64,000 nt of DNA from Marinobacter vulgaris (GCF_003344045.1 NZ_QFWX01000002.1:529270-593269); one strand, 5' to 3'. Counted from the stretch's first letter, positions 43,783 to 53,297 are shown. The notes: generated by a model from the sequence alone, not told the origin. Translations and numbers: made by a program.

Positions 43783-45468
43783 ATGAAAGAAGCAAATTAC
43801 GATTACATCATTGTCGGGGCCGGGTCTGCCGGTTGTGTGCTGGCCAACCGGCTTACCGAGGGTGGCCGCCACCGGGTGTTGCTGCTTGAGACCGGGGGCA
43901 GCGACAAGAGCATCTTCATCCAGATGCCCACCGCGCTGTCCATCCCCATGAACACCAAAAAATACGCCTGGCAGTTCGAGACCGAGCCGGAACCTTACCT
44001 GGACAACCGCCGCATGCACTGCCCCCGGGGCAAGGTGCTGGGCGGTTCGTCTTCCATTAACGGTATGGTTTACGTGCGCGGCCATGCCCGTGACTTTGAC
44101 GAGTGGCAGCAACAGGGCGCCGATGGCTGGGATTACCGCCACTGCCTGCCCTATTTCAAGAAGGCCGAAACCTGGGCTTTTGGCGGTGATGAGTACCGGG
44201 GCGACCAGGGTCCGCTGGGCGTGAATAACGGCAACAACATGCAGAACCCGCTCTACAGGGCCTTTGTGGATGCCGGTGTGGATGCCGGTTATTTTGCCAC
44301 CGATGATTATAACGGCGCGCGCCAGGAAGGCTTTGGTGCCATGCACATGACGGTCAAGAATGGCCGTCGCTGGTCCACCGCCAATGCCTACCTTCGGCCC
44401 GCCATGGCGCGGGACAATCTGACGGTGGTCACCCATGCGCTGGTTCACAAGGTGTTACTGGAGGGCAAGCAGGCCACTGGCGTGCGTTACGAGAAAGATG
44501 GCAAGCTGGTGGATGTGAAGGCTTCAGAAGAAGTGATCCTCAGCGCCGGCTCCATCGGTTCGCCCCATCTGTTGCAGCTCTCGGGCATTGGTAACCGTGA
44601 GGTGCTGGAGCAGGCGGGTATTCCGGTCGATCACGAGTTGCCCGGCGTTGGTGGCAACCTGCAGGATCACCTGGAGTTCTACTTCCAGTTCCGCTGCAAA
44701 GAGCCGGTCTCTCTTAATGGCAAGCTTGACTGGTGGAACAAGCTCAAGATCGGTGTTCGCTGGCTGTTGAAGAAGGATGGCCTGGGAGCCACTAACCATT
44801 TCGAATCCTGCGGCTTTATCCGCTCCAAGGCCGGCGTAGAGTGGCCGGACCTGCAGTATCACTTCCTGCCGGCGGCCATGCGGTACGACGGCAAGGAAGC
44901 TTTCAGCGGCGACGGTTTCCAGTTGCATATCGGTCATAACAAGCCCCGCAGCCGGGGCTCGGTTTATGTGCAGTCAGATAACCCGCGCCAACCGCCGCGC
45001 ATCCTGTTCAATTACCTGCAGCATGAAGATGACCGGGAGGGTTTTCGCGACTGCGTGCGCCTGACCCGCGAAATAATCAGCCAGCCCGCCATGGATCGCT
45101 TCCGCGGCCCGGAAATCCAGCCCGGTGTCGATGTGCAGAGTGACCAGGAAATCGACGCCTTTGTCCGACAGGCGGTAGAAAGCGCCTACCACCCCTCCTG
45201 CACCTGCAAGATGGGGGTGGACGATCAGGCCGTGGTGGGCCCGGATACCCGGGTTCATGGCGTGAGCGGCCTACGGGTGGTGGACTCGTCCATCTTCCCA
45301 ACCATTCCCAACGGCAATCTCAATGCGCCCACCATCATGGTGGCGGAGCGTGCCGCTGACCTTATTCGTGGCCTGGCGCCACTGGATCCGTCCACTGCCC
45401 CCGTGGAGATGGACGAGCATTGGCGTGATCGCCAGCGCCCCGGAGGGGCCAGACGCGCGATCGCCTGA
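43783..45468 (+). CDS. betA: Choline dehydrogenase BetA
   Basis: A GMC-family flavoprotein of 561 residues. The FAD motif is [15 protein letters not shown] at about residues 8-22, and the GMC signatures [19 protein letters not shown] and [15 protein letters not shown] are clear. It oxidises choline to betaine aldehyde and can continue to betaine, passing electrons to the respiratory chain at the inner membrane. It is the third gene of betIBA, 21 bases after betB. Confidence 0.97.
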   Translation: MKEANYDYIIVGAGSAGCVLANRLTEGGRHRVLLLETGGSDKSIFIQMPTALSIPMNTKKYAWQFETEPEPYLDNRRMHCPRGKVLGGSSSINGMVYVRGHARDFDEWQQQGADGWDYRHCLPYFKKAETWAFGGDEYRGDQGPLGVNNGNNMQNPLYRAFVDAGVDAGYFATDDYNGARQEGFGAMHMTVKNGRRWSTANAYLRPAMARDNLTVVTHALVHKVLLEGKQATGVRYEKDGKLVDVKASEEVILSAGSIGSPHLLQLSGIGNREVLEQAGIPVDHELPGVGGNLQDHLEFYFQFRCKEPVSLNGKLDWWNKLKIGVRWLLKKDGLGATNHFESCGFIRSKAGVEWPDLQYHFLPAAMRYDGKEAFSGDGFQLHIGHNKPRSRGSVYVQSDNPRQPPRILFNYLQHEDDREGFRDCVRLTREIISQPAMDRFRGPEIQPGVDVQSDQEIDAFVRQAVESAYHPSCTCKMGVDDQAVVGPDTRVHGVSGLRVVDSSIFPTIPNGNLNAPTIMVAERAADLIRGLAPLDPSTAPVEMDEHWRDRQRPGGARRAIA

Positions 45469-45475
45469 CCGTATC

Positions 45476-45504
45476 CCGGTGGCGCAATGGCCGCCGGTTT
45501 TTTT
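45476..45504 (+). terminator. Intrinsic terminator after betA
   Basis: CCGG-T-GGC (45476-45483) pairs with GCC-G-CCGG (45490-45497) across a short loop with one mismatch, and seven T residues follow. Confidence 0.75.
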
Positions 45505-45580
45505 ATGCAAACCATCAGGACTTACCTATCGTCGCTGCGGCTGCGGAAAACGCACCGTCCTGAGCGCGCGATAGTTAAGT

Positions 45581-45594
45581 GTTGACCCGTCAAC
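45581..45594 (+). promoter_or_regulatory. GTTGAC dyad upstream of the BCCT-like gene
   Basis: GTTGAC (45581-45586) and GTCAAC (45589-45594) form an exact inverted repeat with a 2-base centre, 59 bases before the leader ORF. It could be an operator or overlap a -35 element; the binding factor is unknown. Confidence 0.35.
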
Positions 45595-45652
45595 GCGGGG
45601 GTTTGTGTCCGATTCGAATGAGCACCTGCTTCAAAGTAGAGGAGGAACACCC

Positions 45653-45700
45653 ATGTTGTCCGATGTAATCACCTTATCCTGTAGCCGGAGGTGTGTATGA
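45653..45700 (+). CDS. Putative 15-residue leader peptide overlapping the BCCT-like start
   Basis: ATG 45653 has an excellent ribosome-binding site (GGAGGAA, 8-9 bases upstream). It codes for MLSDVITLSCSRRCV and stops at TGA 45698-45700, which overlaps the ATG of the carrier gene (ATGA). The arrangement suggests translational coupling or a regulatory leader. It contains two Cys, three Ser and two Arg, which does not point clearly to one sensed amino acid. It is too short to test by homology. Confidence 0.5.
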   Translation: MLSDVITLSCSRRCV

Positions 45701-46914
45701 CACTCTGGCTATCCACAGGCCTGATTTTCACCTTCGCAGCCATCGCGCTGATCCTGTTCAAATGGTGGAACCTCAAAGTTATTGGCGTGACGCCGGTGCG
45801 AACGTTCACCTTCATTGCCATTCTGTTTACCTCTGGCCTCGATGTGGGCCTGATCATGTTCCCGCTGACGGAATTTGCCGGCTATGGCAATCTGGCGGAA
45901 AGTCCGGAATACGGCTTTGCCAACCCGCTCGCTATCGAGTTCGGGTTCTGGGCCTTCCTGATCTGGGGCTTTTACTTCCTCACCTGCTTCTATTTCTGCG
46001 TGATTGAGCCACGGGTGAAGTTTTTTGATATCCCCCTGGTGAGAGTGGTCAACAATGCGGTGATTATCGGCACCTGTGCCTTCACTGCCTTCCTGTTGCT
46101 AGTCAACCTGCCCTGGTACCTGCCGGAGATCGGCGATGGCGAAACCGTGGTTCCCACTTTCTACCTGATCGTCTTTCTGGCGATTGCGGCGGCAGTGTAT
46201 TCGAGCAGTAAAATCAAATATGTAAAGATACTCAGCGTGGGCTCGAGCTGGCTGTTTATCGCCCTGATCGCAGTGATGTGGGGCCGTGCATTCCTGACCG
46301 ATAGCGGCAGTGTGGGGGATTTCCTGGGAACGGCGGGGCTGATTGGTGAATACTTCACCAACCTGCACCAGTTCATGTTGCCGTTGAACGACTACCACGA
46401 GTTTTACCTGTTCTGGTGGTTCTCCTGGAGCATCATGATCGGCCAGTTCACTGCACGGTTCGTAAGCGGTCTGCGCACCTGGCAACTGATGATTGCCATG
46501 CTGGTATTTCCGTCTGTTGCCATTGCCACCTGGTTTTCGGTGTTGTATCACTATCATGCCGAGGGCCTGGAGATCGCAGCGTTCATCAACATTGCGATGA
46601 TCACCGTGGGCATTCTGATGGTGATCAACTCCCTGGATTCGCTGATCCGGCTTTACACCGATAATCTGAACCTGACCGCGCAACGGTTCGGTCAGGGTCG
46701 ATACTGGTTAGGGAACCTGATTGCGATGTGTGGTCTGACCATGCTGTTCCAGCTTGATTTCCTTCGCATACAGTGGGTAGGTGCTCTGGTGATAGCGTTG
46801 TATTTCAGCTGCTTCGTCTACATTGTCGTCAAGCGTCGCTCCGAGGTTATGGGTATTCAAGCCTCGCCCAAAGAGAATACACTCGACTTCAGGAAGATTG
46901 AGTTCGCGAGCTAG
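45697..46914 (+). CDS. Short BCCT-like transporter
   Basis: A membrane protein of 405 residues with about 10-11 hydrophobic segments. Two regions match betaine/choline/carnitine transporters: TSGLDVGLIMFPLTEF (compare GMGIGLxFxxxAEP) and FYLFWWFSWSIMIGQFTARF (compare the WWISWxPFVGxFIARIS signature). It is about 100-250 residues shorter than usual members, so it is either a divergent compact branch or a different use of the fold. Position after betIBA suggests transport of choline or betaine. I chose ATG 45697, spaced 5 bases after GGAGG; a GTG at 45691 is also in frame. Confidence 0.65.
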   Translation: MTLWLSTGLIFTFAAIALILFKWWNLKVIGVTPVRTFTFIAILFTSGLDVGLIMFPLTEFAGYGNLAESPEYGFANPLAIEFGFWAFLIWGFYFLTCFYFCVIEPRVKFFDIPLVRVVNNAVIIGTCAFTAFLLLVNLPWYLPEIGDGETVVPTFYLIVFLAIAAAVYSSSKIKYVKILSVGSSWLFIALIAVMWGRAFLTDSGSVGDFLGTAGLIGEYFTNLHQFMLPLNDYHEFYLFWWFSWSIMIGQFTARFVSGLRTWQLMIAMLVFPSVAIATWFSVLYHYHAEGLEIAAFINIAMITVGILMVINSLDSLIRLYTDNLNLTAQRFGQGRYWLGNLIAMCGLTMLFQLDFLRIQWVGALVIALYFSCFVYIVVKRRSEVMGIQASPKENTLDFRKIEFAS

Positions 46915-46953
46915 CTCGCTTCACACACCATCAGGGAAATCCGGGAGGTACTT

Positions 46954-47163
46954 ATGTTTCTCGCCGAAAAGTCGACCGGACACATGATTGAAGTGCTGGA
47001 TACCAAAGCGCTGTTTGATCCCAATGAATCGACAGTGAAGGGCAGCCTGCACTTTGGTGAGGAGGCTCAGGATGCAGAGGAATTTGCAAAAGCCGGCCTG
47101 AACTTCCCGTCCGGGGAGTCCCTGCCGCTTTGCTGGACCGACCCGGATTATCGCAGACGGTGA
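46954..47163 (+). CDS. Small acidic protein of unknown function
   Basis: A soluble protein of 69 residues with a strong ribosome-binding site (GGGAGG, about 7 bases before the ATG). It has no signal or membrane segment and is acidic in the middle (GEEAQDAEEF). I do not recognise the family. It sits between the BCCT-like gene and ygjV on the same strand. Confidence 0.65.
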   Translation: MFLAEKSTGHMIEVLDTKALFDPNESTVKGSLHFGEEAQDAEEFAKAGLNFPSGESLPLCWTDPDYRRR

Positions 47164-47208
47164 TCCGGGCACTGCCAGGGCATCCCCTGATGTTGCCGAT
47201 GGTTCGCC

Positions 47209-47763
47209 ATGCTTGAGGGAATGAGCTATACCAACATGGCGGGCCAGGCGGTCAGCCTGATTGCGCTGGGTTTCTGCATTGTCGGCTTTGCCAGCAAGCG
47301 GGATGACCGCCTGATGGTGCTGCTGATTTCCGCGAACGTAGCCTTTGCGCTGCAGTTTGCCCTGTTTGGCAGCTGGACGGCGGCCGTTCTGAGCCTGCTG
47401 GTAATCGGCCGTATCCTGCTGGCCCGCCGCTATCTCGGCAACTGGCAGGTAATGCTGGCGGTGTTGGCAGTGAACCTGGTGGCGGCCGCACTGACCTGGC
47501 GTAGCCCGGTGGATTACTTCGCCGTTGCGGCCGCCATCTTTGGCACCGTGGGCATGTTCATGCTCAGGGGCATTCCCATGCGGTTGATGCTGGCGGCCGC
47601 GGCCATTGCCTGGATGCTGAATAACATCGTTATCGGCTCGGTGGGTGGCACCCTGGCGGAGGGCATGGTGGTGGTGACCAACTTCATTACCATCTTCCGG
47701 CTTGCCCGGATGAAGCGCCGTTATCCGGAAGCTTTTGAAAACCTGAAAGAGCCCGGTTCATAG
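47209..47763 (+). CDS. YgjV-family inner membrane protein
   Basis: A protein of 184 residues with about six hydrophobic segments covering nearly its whole length, ending in a basic tail (RLARMKRRYPEAF). It matches the YgjV family of inner membrane proteins, whose function is unknown. The start could be ATG 47209 or ATG 47221. Its last bases overlap the end of the convergent deacetylase-like gene by 6 bases. Confidence 0.75.
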   Translation: MLEGMSYTNMAGQAVSLIALGFCIVGFASKRDDRLMVLLISANVAFALQFALFGSWTAAVLSLLVIGRILLARRYLGNWQVMLAVLAVNLVAAALTWRSPVDYFAVAAAIFGTVGMFMLRGIPMRLMLAAAAIAWMLNNIVIGSVGGTLAEGMVVVTNFITIFRLARMKRRYPEAFENLKEPGS

Positions 47764-48792
47764 CCGGGTGGCTTCAAATCCCTTCAGCACGTTCACCACG
47801 TTGACGCCGATGGCGTCCACATCGTATCCACCTTCCATGGTAAACAGGGTAGGCAGGTTCAGTTTTCCCAGGCGCTCTCCAAGCAGCAGGTAGTCCGCCG
47901 ACGTCAGTTTGAAAAAGGAAATCGGGTCGTCCTCGAAGGTGTCCACGCCCAGGGCAATGACCAGGGCGTCAGGCTGATAGGCTTTGACCCTGGCACAGGC
48001 GGTTTCCAGTCCCTCCCGCCAGACCGAAAAAGGCGTGCCGGGTGGGTATACCAGGTTGAGGTTGAAGCCCTCACCGGGGCCTTCCCCGCTTTCATCTTCG
48101 AACCCCAGGAAGTGGGGAAACACCAGGTCCGGGTCGCCGTGCAGGCTGATGGTCATCACATCGTCACGCCGGTAGAAAATACTCTGGGTGCCATTGCCGT
48201 GGTGAAAGTCCACATCCAGCACCGCTACCCGTCTGGCGCCCTGGTCACGAAACGCCTGCGCGGACAGGGCGGCATTGTTGAAGAAGCAGTAGCCGCCAAA
48301 CAGGTCAGTATGGGCGTGGTGACCGGGTGGGCGGCACAGTGCGAAGGCGGCGGGCTCGCCGTTGGCCACCAGCGCCTGGGCGGTCAGCGCTACGTTGGCC
48401 GAGGCGCGGGCGGCGTCCCAGGTGCCTTCGGTGATGGAGGTTTCGGCGGCAAAGCTGTAATAGCCCAGGCGGCCGTCAATGTCCTTCGGTACCCGATGCC
48501 TCATGCCACGGCCGGGCCATACCGCGGGAATGGCCTCCCCGGGTTTGCCCGCGGCGGTCCAGTCGGCCCAGCTGTTGTTGAGGAAGTCCACGTAGTTCCG
48601 GGTATGGACGCGCAGTACCGGGCCCAGGCCGAACTCCTGCGCCGGGAGGACGTCTCCCAGTTGTTCCTGGTTTACCCGGGCGAGTATGGTTTCGGCCCGT
48701 GATGGCTTTTCATGGGGCGCGATCAGGATACCGCCGTCCAGCTCGGTCATTGCGGTACGGCGGTGGTGTAACGGTGAAAACACAGTCTTCAT
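47758..48792 (-). CDS. Histone-deacetylase-fold amidohydrolase, acetylpolyamine amidohydrolase-like
   Basis: A protein of 344 residues of the arginase/deacetylase fold. Zinc-site residues are visible in DVDFHHGNGTQ (Asp-x-His), the HH pair is in PPGHHAHTDLFGG, and the late loop is MEGGYDVDAIG. The overall sequence resembles Pseudomonas acetylpolyamine amidohydrolases (AphA/AphB, about 345 residues), starting with the same FSPLHHRR-type opening. It probably removes acetyl groups from polyamines; other small acyl-amides are possible. Confidence 0.85.
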   Translation of the reverse strand: MKTVFSPLHHRRTAMTELDGGILIAPHEKPSRAETILARVNQEQLGDVLPAQEFGLGPVLRVHTRNYVDFLNNSWADWTAAGKPGEAIPAVWPGRGMRHRVPKDIDGRLGYYSFAAETSITEGTWDAARASANVALTAQALVANGEPAAFALCRPPGHHAHTDLFGGYCFFNNAALSAQAFRDQGARRVAVLDVDFHHGNGTQSIFYRRDDVMTISLHGDPDLVFPHFLGFEDESGEGPGEGFNLNLVYPPGTPFSVWREGLETACARVKAYQPDALVIALGVDTFEDDPISFFKLTSADYLLLGERLGKLNLPTLFTMEGGYDVDAIGVNVVNVLKGFEATRL

Positions 48793-48822
48793 GAATAGGT
48801 AACCCGTGTTGATATCAGTAAG

Positions 48823-50592
48823 TCAGTTGCTGTTTGCCTGCTGGATGTCCGAATACCGGAAAACCCGGTTGCGCCCACCGGTCTTGGCCTGGTAAAGCGC
48901 CTTGTCCGCGTAGAGCAGCAGGGTATCCAGGTCATCGGAGTTGTCCGGCAGGAAGGTGGCAACGCCCGCGCTGATGGTCAAGGTCAGCCGGCCCCTCTCC
49001 AGTGGCAGCGGGTGATCTTCGATGGTGCTTCTGAGGCGTTCGGCCACCTCGGCCGCACTCTGCTCATCGGTATTTTCCAGCAGAACGGCAAATTCCTCAC
49101 CGCCTACGCGGGCAAGTACGTCAATGTCCCTGAGGGCCTCCGCCGCCAGTTGGCTGAGATGCACCAGCGCCTTGTCGCCGACCCCGTGGCCATAGCTGTC
49201 GTTCACTTTCTTGAAATAATCGGCGTCGAACATGATGGCCGACAGGGGCCTGCCTGAACGGACCGCCTTTTTGACCGCCGTTTTTCCCAGTTCGAAATAG
49301 TGCCGGCGGTTATTGAGGCCGGTAAGAGCATCGGTGCGCACGGTTTCTTCCAGCTGGCGGATCAGTGTTTCCCGCTCCCGCCGCATGGCATCGCGCTGGA
49401 CAATCTCGTCCTCCAGCAGGGCATTGGCGTCCTCCAGTTCACGGGTGCGCTCTTCCACACGATGCTCGAGGGTGGTGTTGAGTTCGTTCATCTCCCGGGT
49501 TTTCGCGGTAAGTTTGAGGATCAGGTTCCTTAGCGTGGAAGACAGCGTGCTCACCTCCTCGTAGTCGTCTCTCTGTCTGATCAGCGTGGAGGGCTGCTCC
49601 GGGTCCAGGTTTCTGGCTTCTTCGGTCATTCGCAGCAGGGGGCGGGTTGTCCAGCGAGCCGCAACAGCGGCTGACAGAAGCAGCAGCAGGGACACCAGAA
49701 AACCTGTTGCAACCAGTGTCAGGCGTAATTCATTGGCCGGGGCAAACGCCTCGTCCGTCGGCTTCCTGACCAGCACCAGCCAGTCGAAACTGGTGTACTC
49801 GTCGCGATCACGCAGGCGGCTGAACCCGATCAGATAGCGTTCCTGATCATCAGGGTCGCTACTGGCGGTCATCGTGTCCGTGAGGTAGCCGGAGGTGGGT
49901 TTTCCCGCTGCTGCGTCGGCCAGGGGGCCGGATATTTCAGTGCCAATGGTGTCTCTTGGCCCGATCAGGACCCTGCCATTGCGATCCGCCACCATCAGTT
50001 CGACCTGCAATCGCTCCTGCAGGGGAGCCAGCAGTGACTCGCCCACGGATGCCACCCAGTGCAGGTAGAGATGGGCACCGAGGACGCCCATCAAGGTTTC
50101 ATCGTTGCGATAAAGCGGCACGGCAACATCTACAAACCGCAACGGGCTTGCTGATGGGTTGTCCAGCTTCGATTCCAGCAGTAACGCGGGGTGGGCGTCG
50201 CCCAGGTAAGGGCCCTTTGAGGCTTCACGGAACCAGGGGCGTTCGGAAACATCCACCCCCTCGAGCAGATTGCCGGTGCTGGAAAGCACGGTGCCTTCGG
50301 CAGATACCAGCCCGATCCAGGCATAGCTGGGAAAATTGTCCTGAAGTGCATTCAGGATCGAGGTCACATTGACTGACTGGTTGCCCTCAAGGGTCTGGGT
50401 GGTAACCGCCGCGGCAATGCTGAGATCGCTGTAGCGCTCGTGGAGGTCTATTTCGATCTTGTCGCGCAGCTGTACGGCCACTTCCTGCAGGTTCTGGCTG
50501 GTGGATTTACGCAGTTCCTCAACGGCAAGGCTGGAAATCAGCCAGGTCCCGAGGGCAGTGGTTGCCAGAATCAGTCCGCCGAACAGAAGCAT
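48823..50592 (-). CDS. Membrane-bound diguanylate cyclase with periplasmic Cache sensor and HAMP
   Basis: A protein of 589 residues: an N-terminal membrane helix, a double-Cache-type periplasmic sensor (about residues 30-275), a second helix (about 280-305), a HAMP and coiled-coil linker (about 305-420), and a GGDEF domain with an intact active site (RVGGEEF) and DALTGLNNRR at its start. It should make cyclic-di-GMP. The start is uncertain: the frame is open about 17 codons further upstream without ATG, GTG or TTG, but these would add the basic residues usually found before the first helix. A rare ATC or ATT start is possible. Confidence 0.9.
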   Translation of the reverse strand: MLLFGGLILATTALGTWLISSLAVEELRKSTSQNLQEVAVQLRDKIEIDLHERYSDLSIAAAVTTQTLEGNQSVNVTSILNALQDNFPSYAWIGLVSAEGTVLSSTGNLLEGVDVSERPWFREASKGPYLGDAHPALLLESKLDNPSASPLRFVDVAVPLYRNDETLMGVLGAHLYLHWVASVGESLLAPLQERLQVELMVADRNGRVLIGPRDTIGTEISGPLADAAAGKPTSGYLTDTMTASSDPDDQERYLIGFSRLRDRDEYTSFDWLVLVRKPTDEAFAPANELRLTLVATGFLVSLLLLLSAAVAARWTTRPLLRMTEEARNLDPEQPSTLIRQRDDYEEVSTLSSTLRNLILKLTAKTREMNELNTTLEHRVEERTRELEDANALLEDEIVQRDAMRRERETLIRQLEETVRTDALTGLNNRRHYFELGKTAVKKAVRSGRPLSAIMFDADYFKKVNDSYGHGVGDKALVHLSQLAAEALRDIDVLARVGGEEFAVLLENTDEQSAAEVAERLRSTIEDHPLPLERGRLTLTISAGVATFLPDNSDDLDTLLLYADKALYQAKTGGRNRVFRYSDIQQANSN

Positions 50593-50748
50593 CAGCCGGC
50601 TCTTGAGGGTGTTGAATAGCTTGATGGCGATGGCCCTTGGTCATTCCTGGTTTATTGTTGAGGTGCGTAACGCTGGCACTTCCTCGCCGGTATCTGACAG
50701 TATATGACCCATAGCAGCAAACAACGAATCCAGTCATGGGAATCAGTC

Positions 50749-51312
50749 ATGAAAATTGCCGTCTTCTGTGGCTCCAGCCGGGGCATTGATGAACGTTTTG
50801 CCGACGCGGCCGAGGTGTTCGGCCAATACATGGCGAGCCAGGACATCGACCTGGTGTTCGGGGGCGGCAAGGTAGGGCTGATGGGCGTGGTCGCTGATGC
50901 GGTTTTGGCCGGCGGTCGCGAGGTGTACGGCGTCATCCCGGAATCCCTGCGTGACCGTGAACTGGCCCACCAGGGCCTGACGCGGCTGGATGTGGTGGCT
51001 TCCATGCACGAGCGCAAGGCATTGATGGCCGACATGGCTGATGCCTTCGTGGCACTGCCCGGAGGCCCGGGCACCATGGATGAGATCTTCGAAGCCTGGA
51101 CCTGGGGCCAGCTCGGCTATCACAACAAGCCCTGCGCCTTCTATAATGTCAACGGCTACTACGATGAACTGCTGGCCTTCATCAGCAAGATGTCCGGTGC
51201 CGGTTTCCTGAAACCGGAATACGCAGACATGTTGATCGTGGAACAACAGCCGCAAGCGCTGGTGTCGGCCCTGAAAAACTACCGGCCGCCGGCCTGTAAG
51301 TGGCCAGTGTGA
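50749..51312 (+). CDS. LOG-family protein (nucleotide phosphoribohydrolase-like)
   Basis: A protein of 187 residues of the LOG/TIGR00730 family (formerly called lysine-decarboxylase-like). The family motif PGGPGTMDE and the opening KIAVFCGSSRG are clear. Characterised members release the base from cytokinin nucleotides or other nucleoside 5'-monophosphates. The start is ATG 50749; the in-frame codons upstream add residues unlike the family. It is divergent from the diguanylate cyclase gene and overlaps the next gene by 13 bases. Confidence 0.88.
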   Translation: MKIAVFCGSSRGIDERFADAAEVFGQYMASQDIDLVFGGGKVGLMGVVADAVLAGGREVYGVIPESLRDRELAHQGLTRLDVVASMHERKALMADMADAFVALPGGPGTMDEIFEAWTWGQLGYHNKPCAFYNVNGYYDELLAFISKMSGAGFLKPEYADMLIVEQQPQALVSALKNYRPPACKWPV

Positions 51313-51659
51313 TTGACTTTATAGCGCCTGTAGCCGCCTGGTTCGCCGCGATAATTGAAACCATCGGCATCGCTACGATTACCCTGTTTGCGCTCTATGC
51401 GTTGTACAACGCTGCAACCAGGATGCTGAAAAAGGAGGAGAGTGAGTCCGTTTACCAGGAACTGCGTCAATCACTGGGTCGTGGCATTCTGCTTGGGCTT
51501 GAACTTCTCATTGCATCGGACATTATCTACACGGTTGCAGTGGAGTTGACCTTTGAAACCATCGGGGTTCTGGCCATCGTTGTACTGATACGTACGTTCC
51601 TGAGCCTGACCCTGGAAGTGGAGATGTCTGGGAAATGGCCCTGGCAAAATAATAAGTAG
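51300..51659 (+). CDS. DUF1622 membrane protein
   Basis: A protein of 119 residues with three hydrophobic segments (about residues 8-35, 58-75 and 85-103), matching DUF1622, a family of small bacterial membrane proteins of unknown function. The start is probably GTG 51300 or GTG 51309, inside the end of the LOG gene, which suggests translational coupling. Confidence 0.8.
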   Translation: MASVIDFIAPVAAWFAAIIETIGIATITLFALYALYNAATRMLKKEESESVYQELRQSLGRGILLGLELLIASDIIYTVAVELTFETIGVLAIVVLIRTFLSLTLEVEMSGKWPWQNNK

Positions 51660-51678
51660 AAAGTAAATCGGGGTATCT

Positions 51679-53205
51679 ATGAGCGAACAACATGTCGACG
51701 TGCTGATCGTCGGCGCCGGTGTTTCCGGCATTGGTATGGCCTGTCATCTCAAGCGGGAGTGCCCGGGCAAGTCGTTCACCATTCTTGAGCGCCGGGATTC
51801 TCTCGGTGGCACCTGGGATCTTTTCCGTTACCCCGGTATCCGTTCCGATTCCGACATGTACACCTTCGGTTACAGCTTCCGCCCCTGGACCAGTGGCAAG
51901 GTCCTCGCTGACGGTCCGTCCATCAAGCGCTATCTGGGTGAAACCGCCGCGGAAAACGATGTTGAGAAACATATCCAGTATGGTGTGGCGGTCAAGCGGG
52001 CGGAATGGTCCGGCACCGACAAGCGCTGGACGCTGACGACCGAAAAAGAGGCAACCGGTGAAACCCTGACCTTTACCGCCAGTTTCATGATTGGTTGCAC
52101 GGGTTATTACAATTATGACGCCGGCTACAAGCCGGACTTCCCCGCGGAGAGTGACTTCAAGGGCCGGATCGTGCATCCCCAGCACTGGCCGGAACACCTG
52201 AACTATGAGGGCAAACGCGTGGTGGTTATTGGCAGCGGCGCCACGGCCGTAACCCTGGTACCCACCATGGCGGAAGAGGCCGAACACGTAACCATGTTGC
52301 AGCGCTCGCCTTCCTACCTGATACCCCTGCCGTCCAACGACAGGCTGGCGATGTTGTTCCAGAGACTGTTTTCAGCAACAACCGCTTACCGACTGACCCG
52401 GGCGAGGAACGTGGCGGTTGCCCGTTTTCTGTACAACCGTTCGCGCAGGAATCCGGGAATCATGCGCCGGCTGATGCTGCGCCTGGTGCGCCGGAAACTC
52501 GATGGCAAGGCCGATATGCGCCACTTCTCACCCACCTACAATCCGTGGGACCAGCGGCTGTGCGTGGTCAAGGACGGCGACCTGTTCACAGCGCTCCGCT
52601 CCGGCAAGGCCTCGGTGGTGACGGATCATATTGAGCGCTTTACGGAGCAGGGTGTCCGCCTGAAATCCGGCCAGGAGCTGGAGGCCGATATCATCATTCC
52701 GGCCACCGGGCTGGATATCCAGATGCTTGGCGGCATGGACCTGGTGGTTGATGGCCACCCGGTGGTTTTGCGGGACAAGCTTGTCTACAAGAACGTGATG
52801 GTCGAGGGTGTGCCGAACGCCGGTATGCTCTTCGGTTACACCAATATCTCCTGGACCCTGAAAGTGGATATTGCCGCCGAATACCTGTGTCGCCTGCTGA
52901 ACCATATGGACGCTCACGGTAAACGCGTCTGTGTGCCCAGAGATACCGGCGACAGCCGGGGAGAGGGCACAGTGATGGGGGGGCTTGATTCCGGGTATAT
53001 ACGCCGAGCGGATGATCGCCTGCCGCGCCAGGGCTCCCACGGCCCCTGGAAAGTCACCCAGAATTATCTGGCAGACGTGAAAACCCTCAGGTTTGATCCT
53101 ATTGAAGACGGGTATCTGGAATTTGACGGCACTCGCCCGGTGGAAACCACCGCGCCACCGACCGGTTTTTTCCAGCCGCTGAAGTCGGCCCTGTTTGGTT
53201 CCTGA
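51679..53205 (+). CDS. almA: Flavin-binding monooxygenase, AlmA-like
   Basis: A protein of 508 residues with an N-terminal FAD motif (GAGVSGIGMACHL at about residues 12-24), an NADPH motif (GSGATAVTLVP) and the Baeyer-Villiger/flavin monooxygenase fingerprint FKGRIVHPQHWP. Sequence and length resemble AlmA of Alcanivorax and Acinetobacter, required for growth on long-chain n-alkanes. A general ketone or fatty-acid monooxygenase remains possible. It lies 19 bases after the DUF1622 gene. Confidence 0.8.
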   Translation: MSEQHVDVLIVGAGVSGIGMACHLKRECPGKSFTILERRDSLGGTWDLFRYPGIRSDSDMYTFGYSFRPWTSGKVLADGPSIKRYLGETAAENDVEKHIQYGVAVKRAEWSGTDKRWTLTTEKEATGETLTFTASFMIGCTGYYNYDAGYKPDFPAESDFKGRIVHPQHWPEHLNYEGKRVVVIGSGATAVTLVPTMAEEAEHVTMLQRSPSYLIPLPSNDRLAMLFQRLFSATTAYRLTRARNVAVARFLYNRSRRNPGIMRRLMLRLVRRKLDGKADMRHFSPTYNPWDQRLCVVKDGDLFTALRSGKASVVTDHIERFTEQGVRLKSGQELEADIIIPATGLDIQMLGGMDLVVDGHPVVLRDKLVYKNVMVEGVPNAGMLFGYTNISWTLKVDIAAEYLCRLLNHMDAHGKRVCVPRDTGDSRGEGTVMGGLDSGYIRRADDRLPRQGSHGPWKVTQNYLADVKTLRFDPIEDGYLEFDGTRPVETTAPPTGFFQPLKSALFGS

Positions 53206-53297
53206 GGCGGAGCAGAACGTTTTTGCTCACGTTTGAAGTACACTTTATCAGTGTTCTGTGGCAGGCTCCGCACTGGGTTTTGAATAGGCAATGATGT

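Noticed and set aside
42280..44448. Long open frame of 722 codons on the minus strand opposite betB-betA
   Set aside because: It is antisense to two well-conserved enzymes; its sequence is low-complexity for a real protein and has no recognised domain. High GC makes such shadow frames common.
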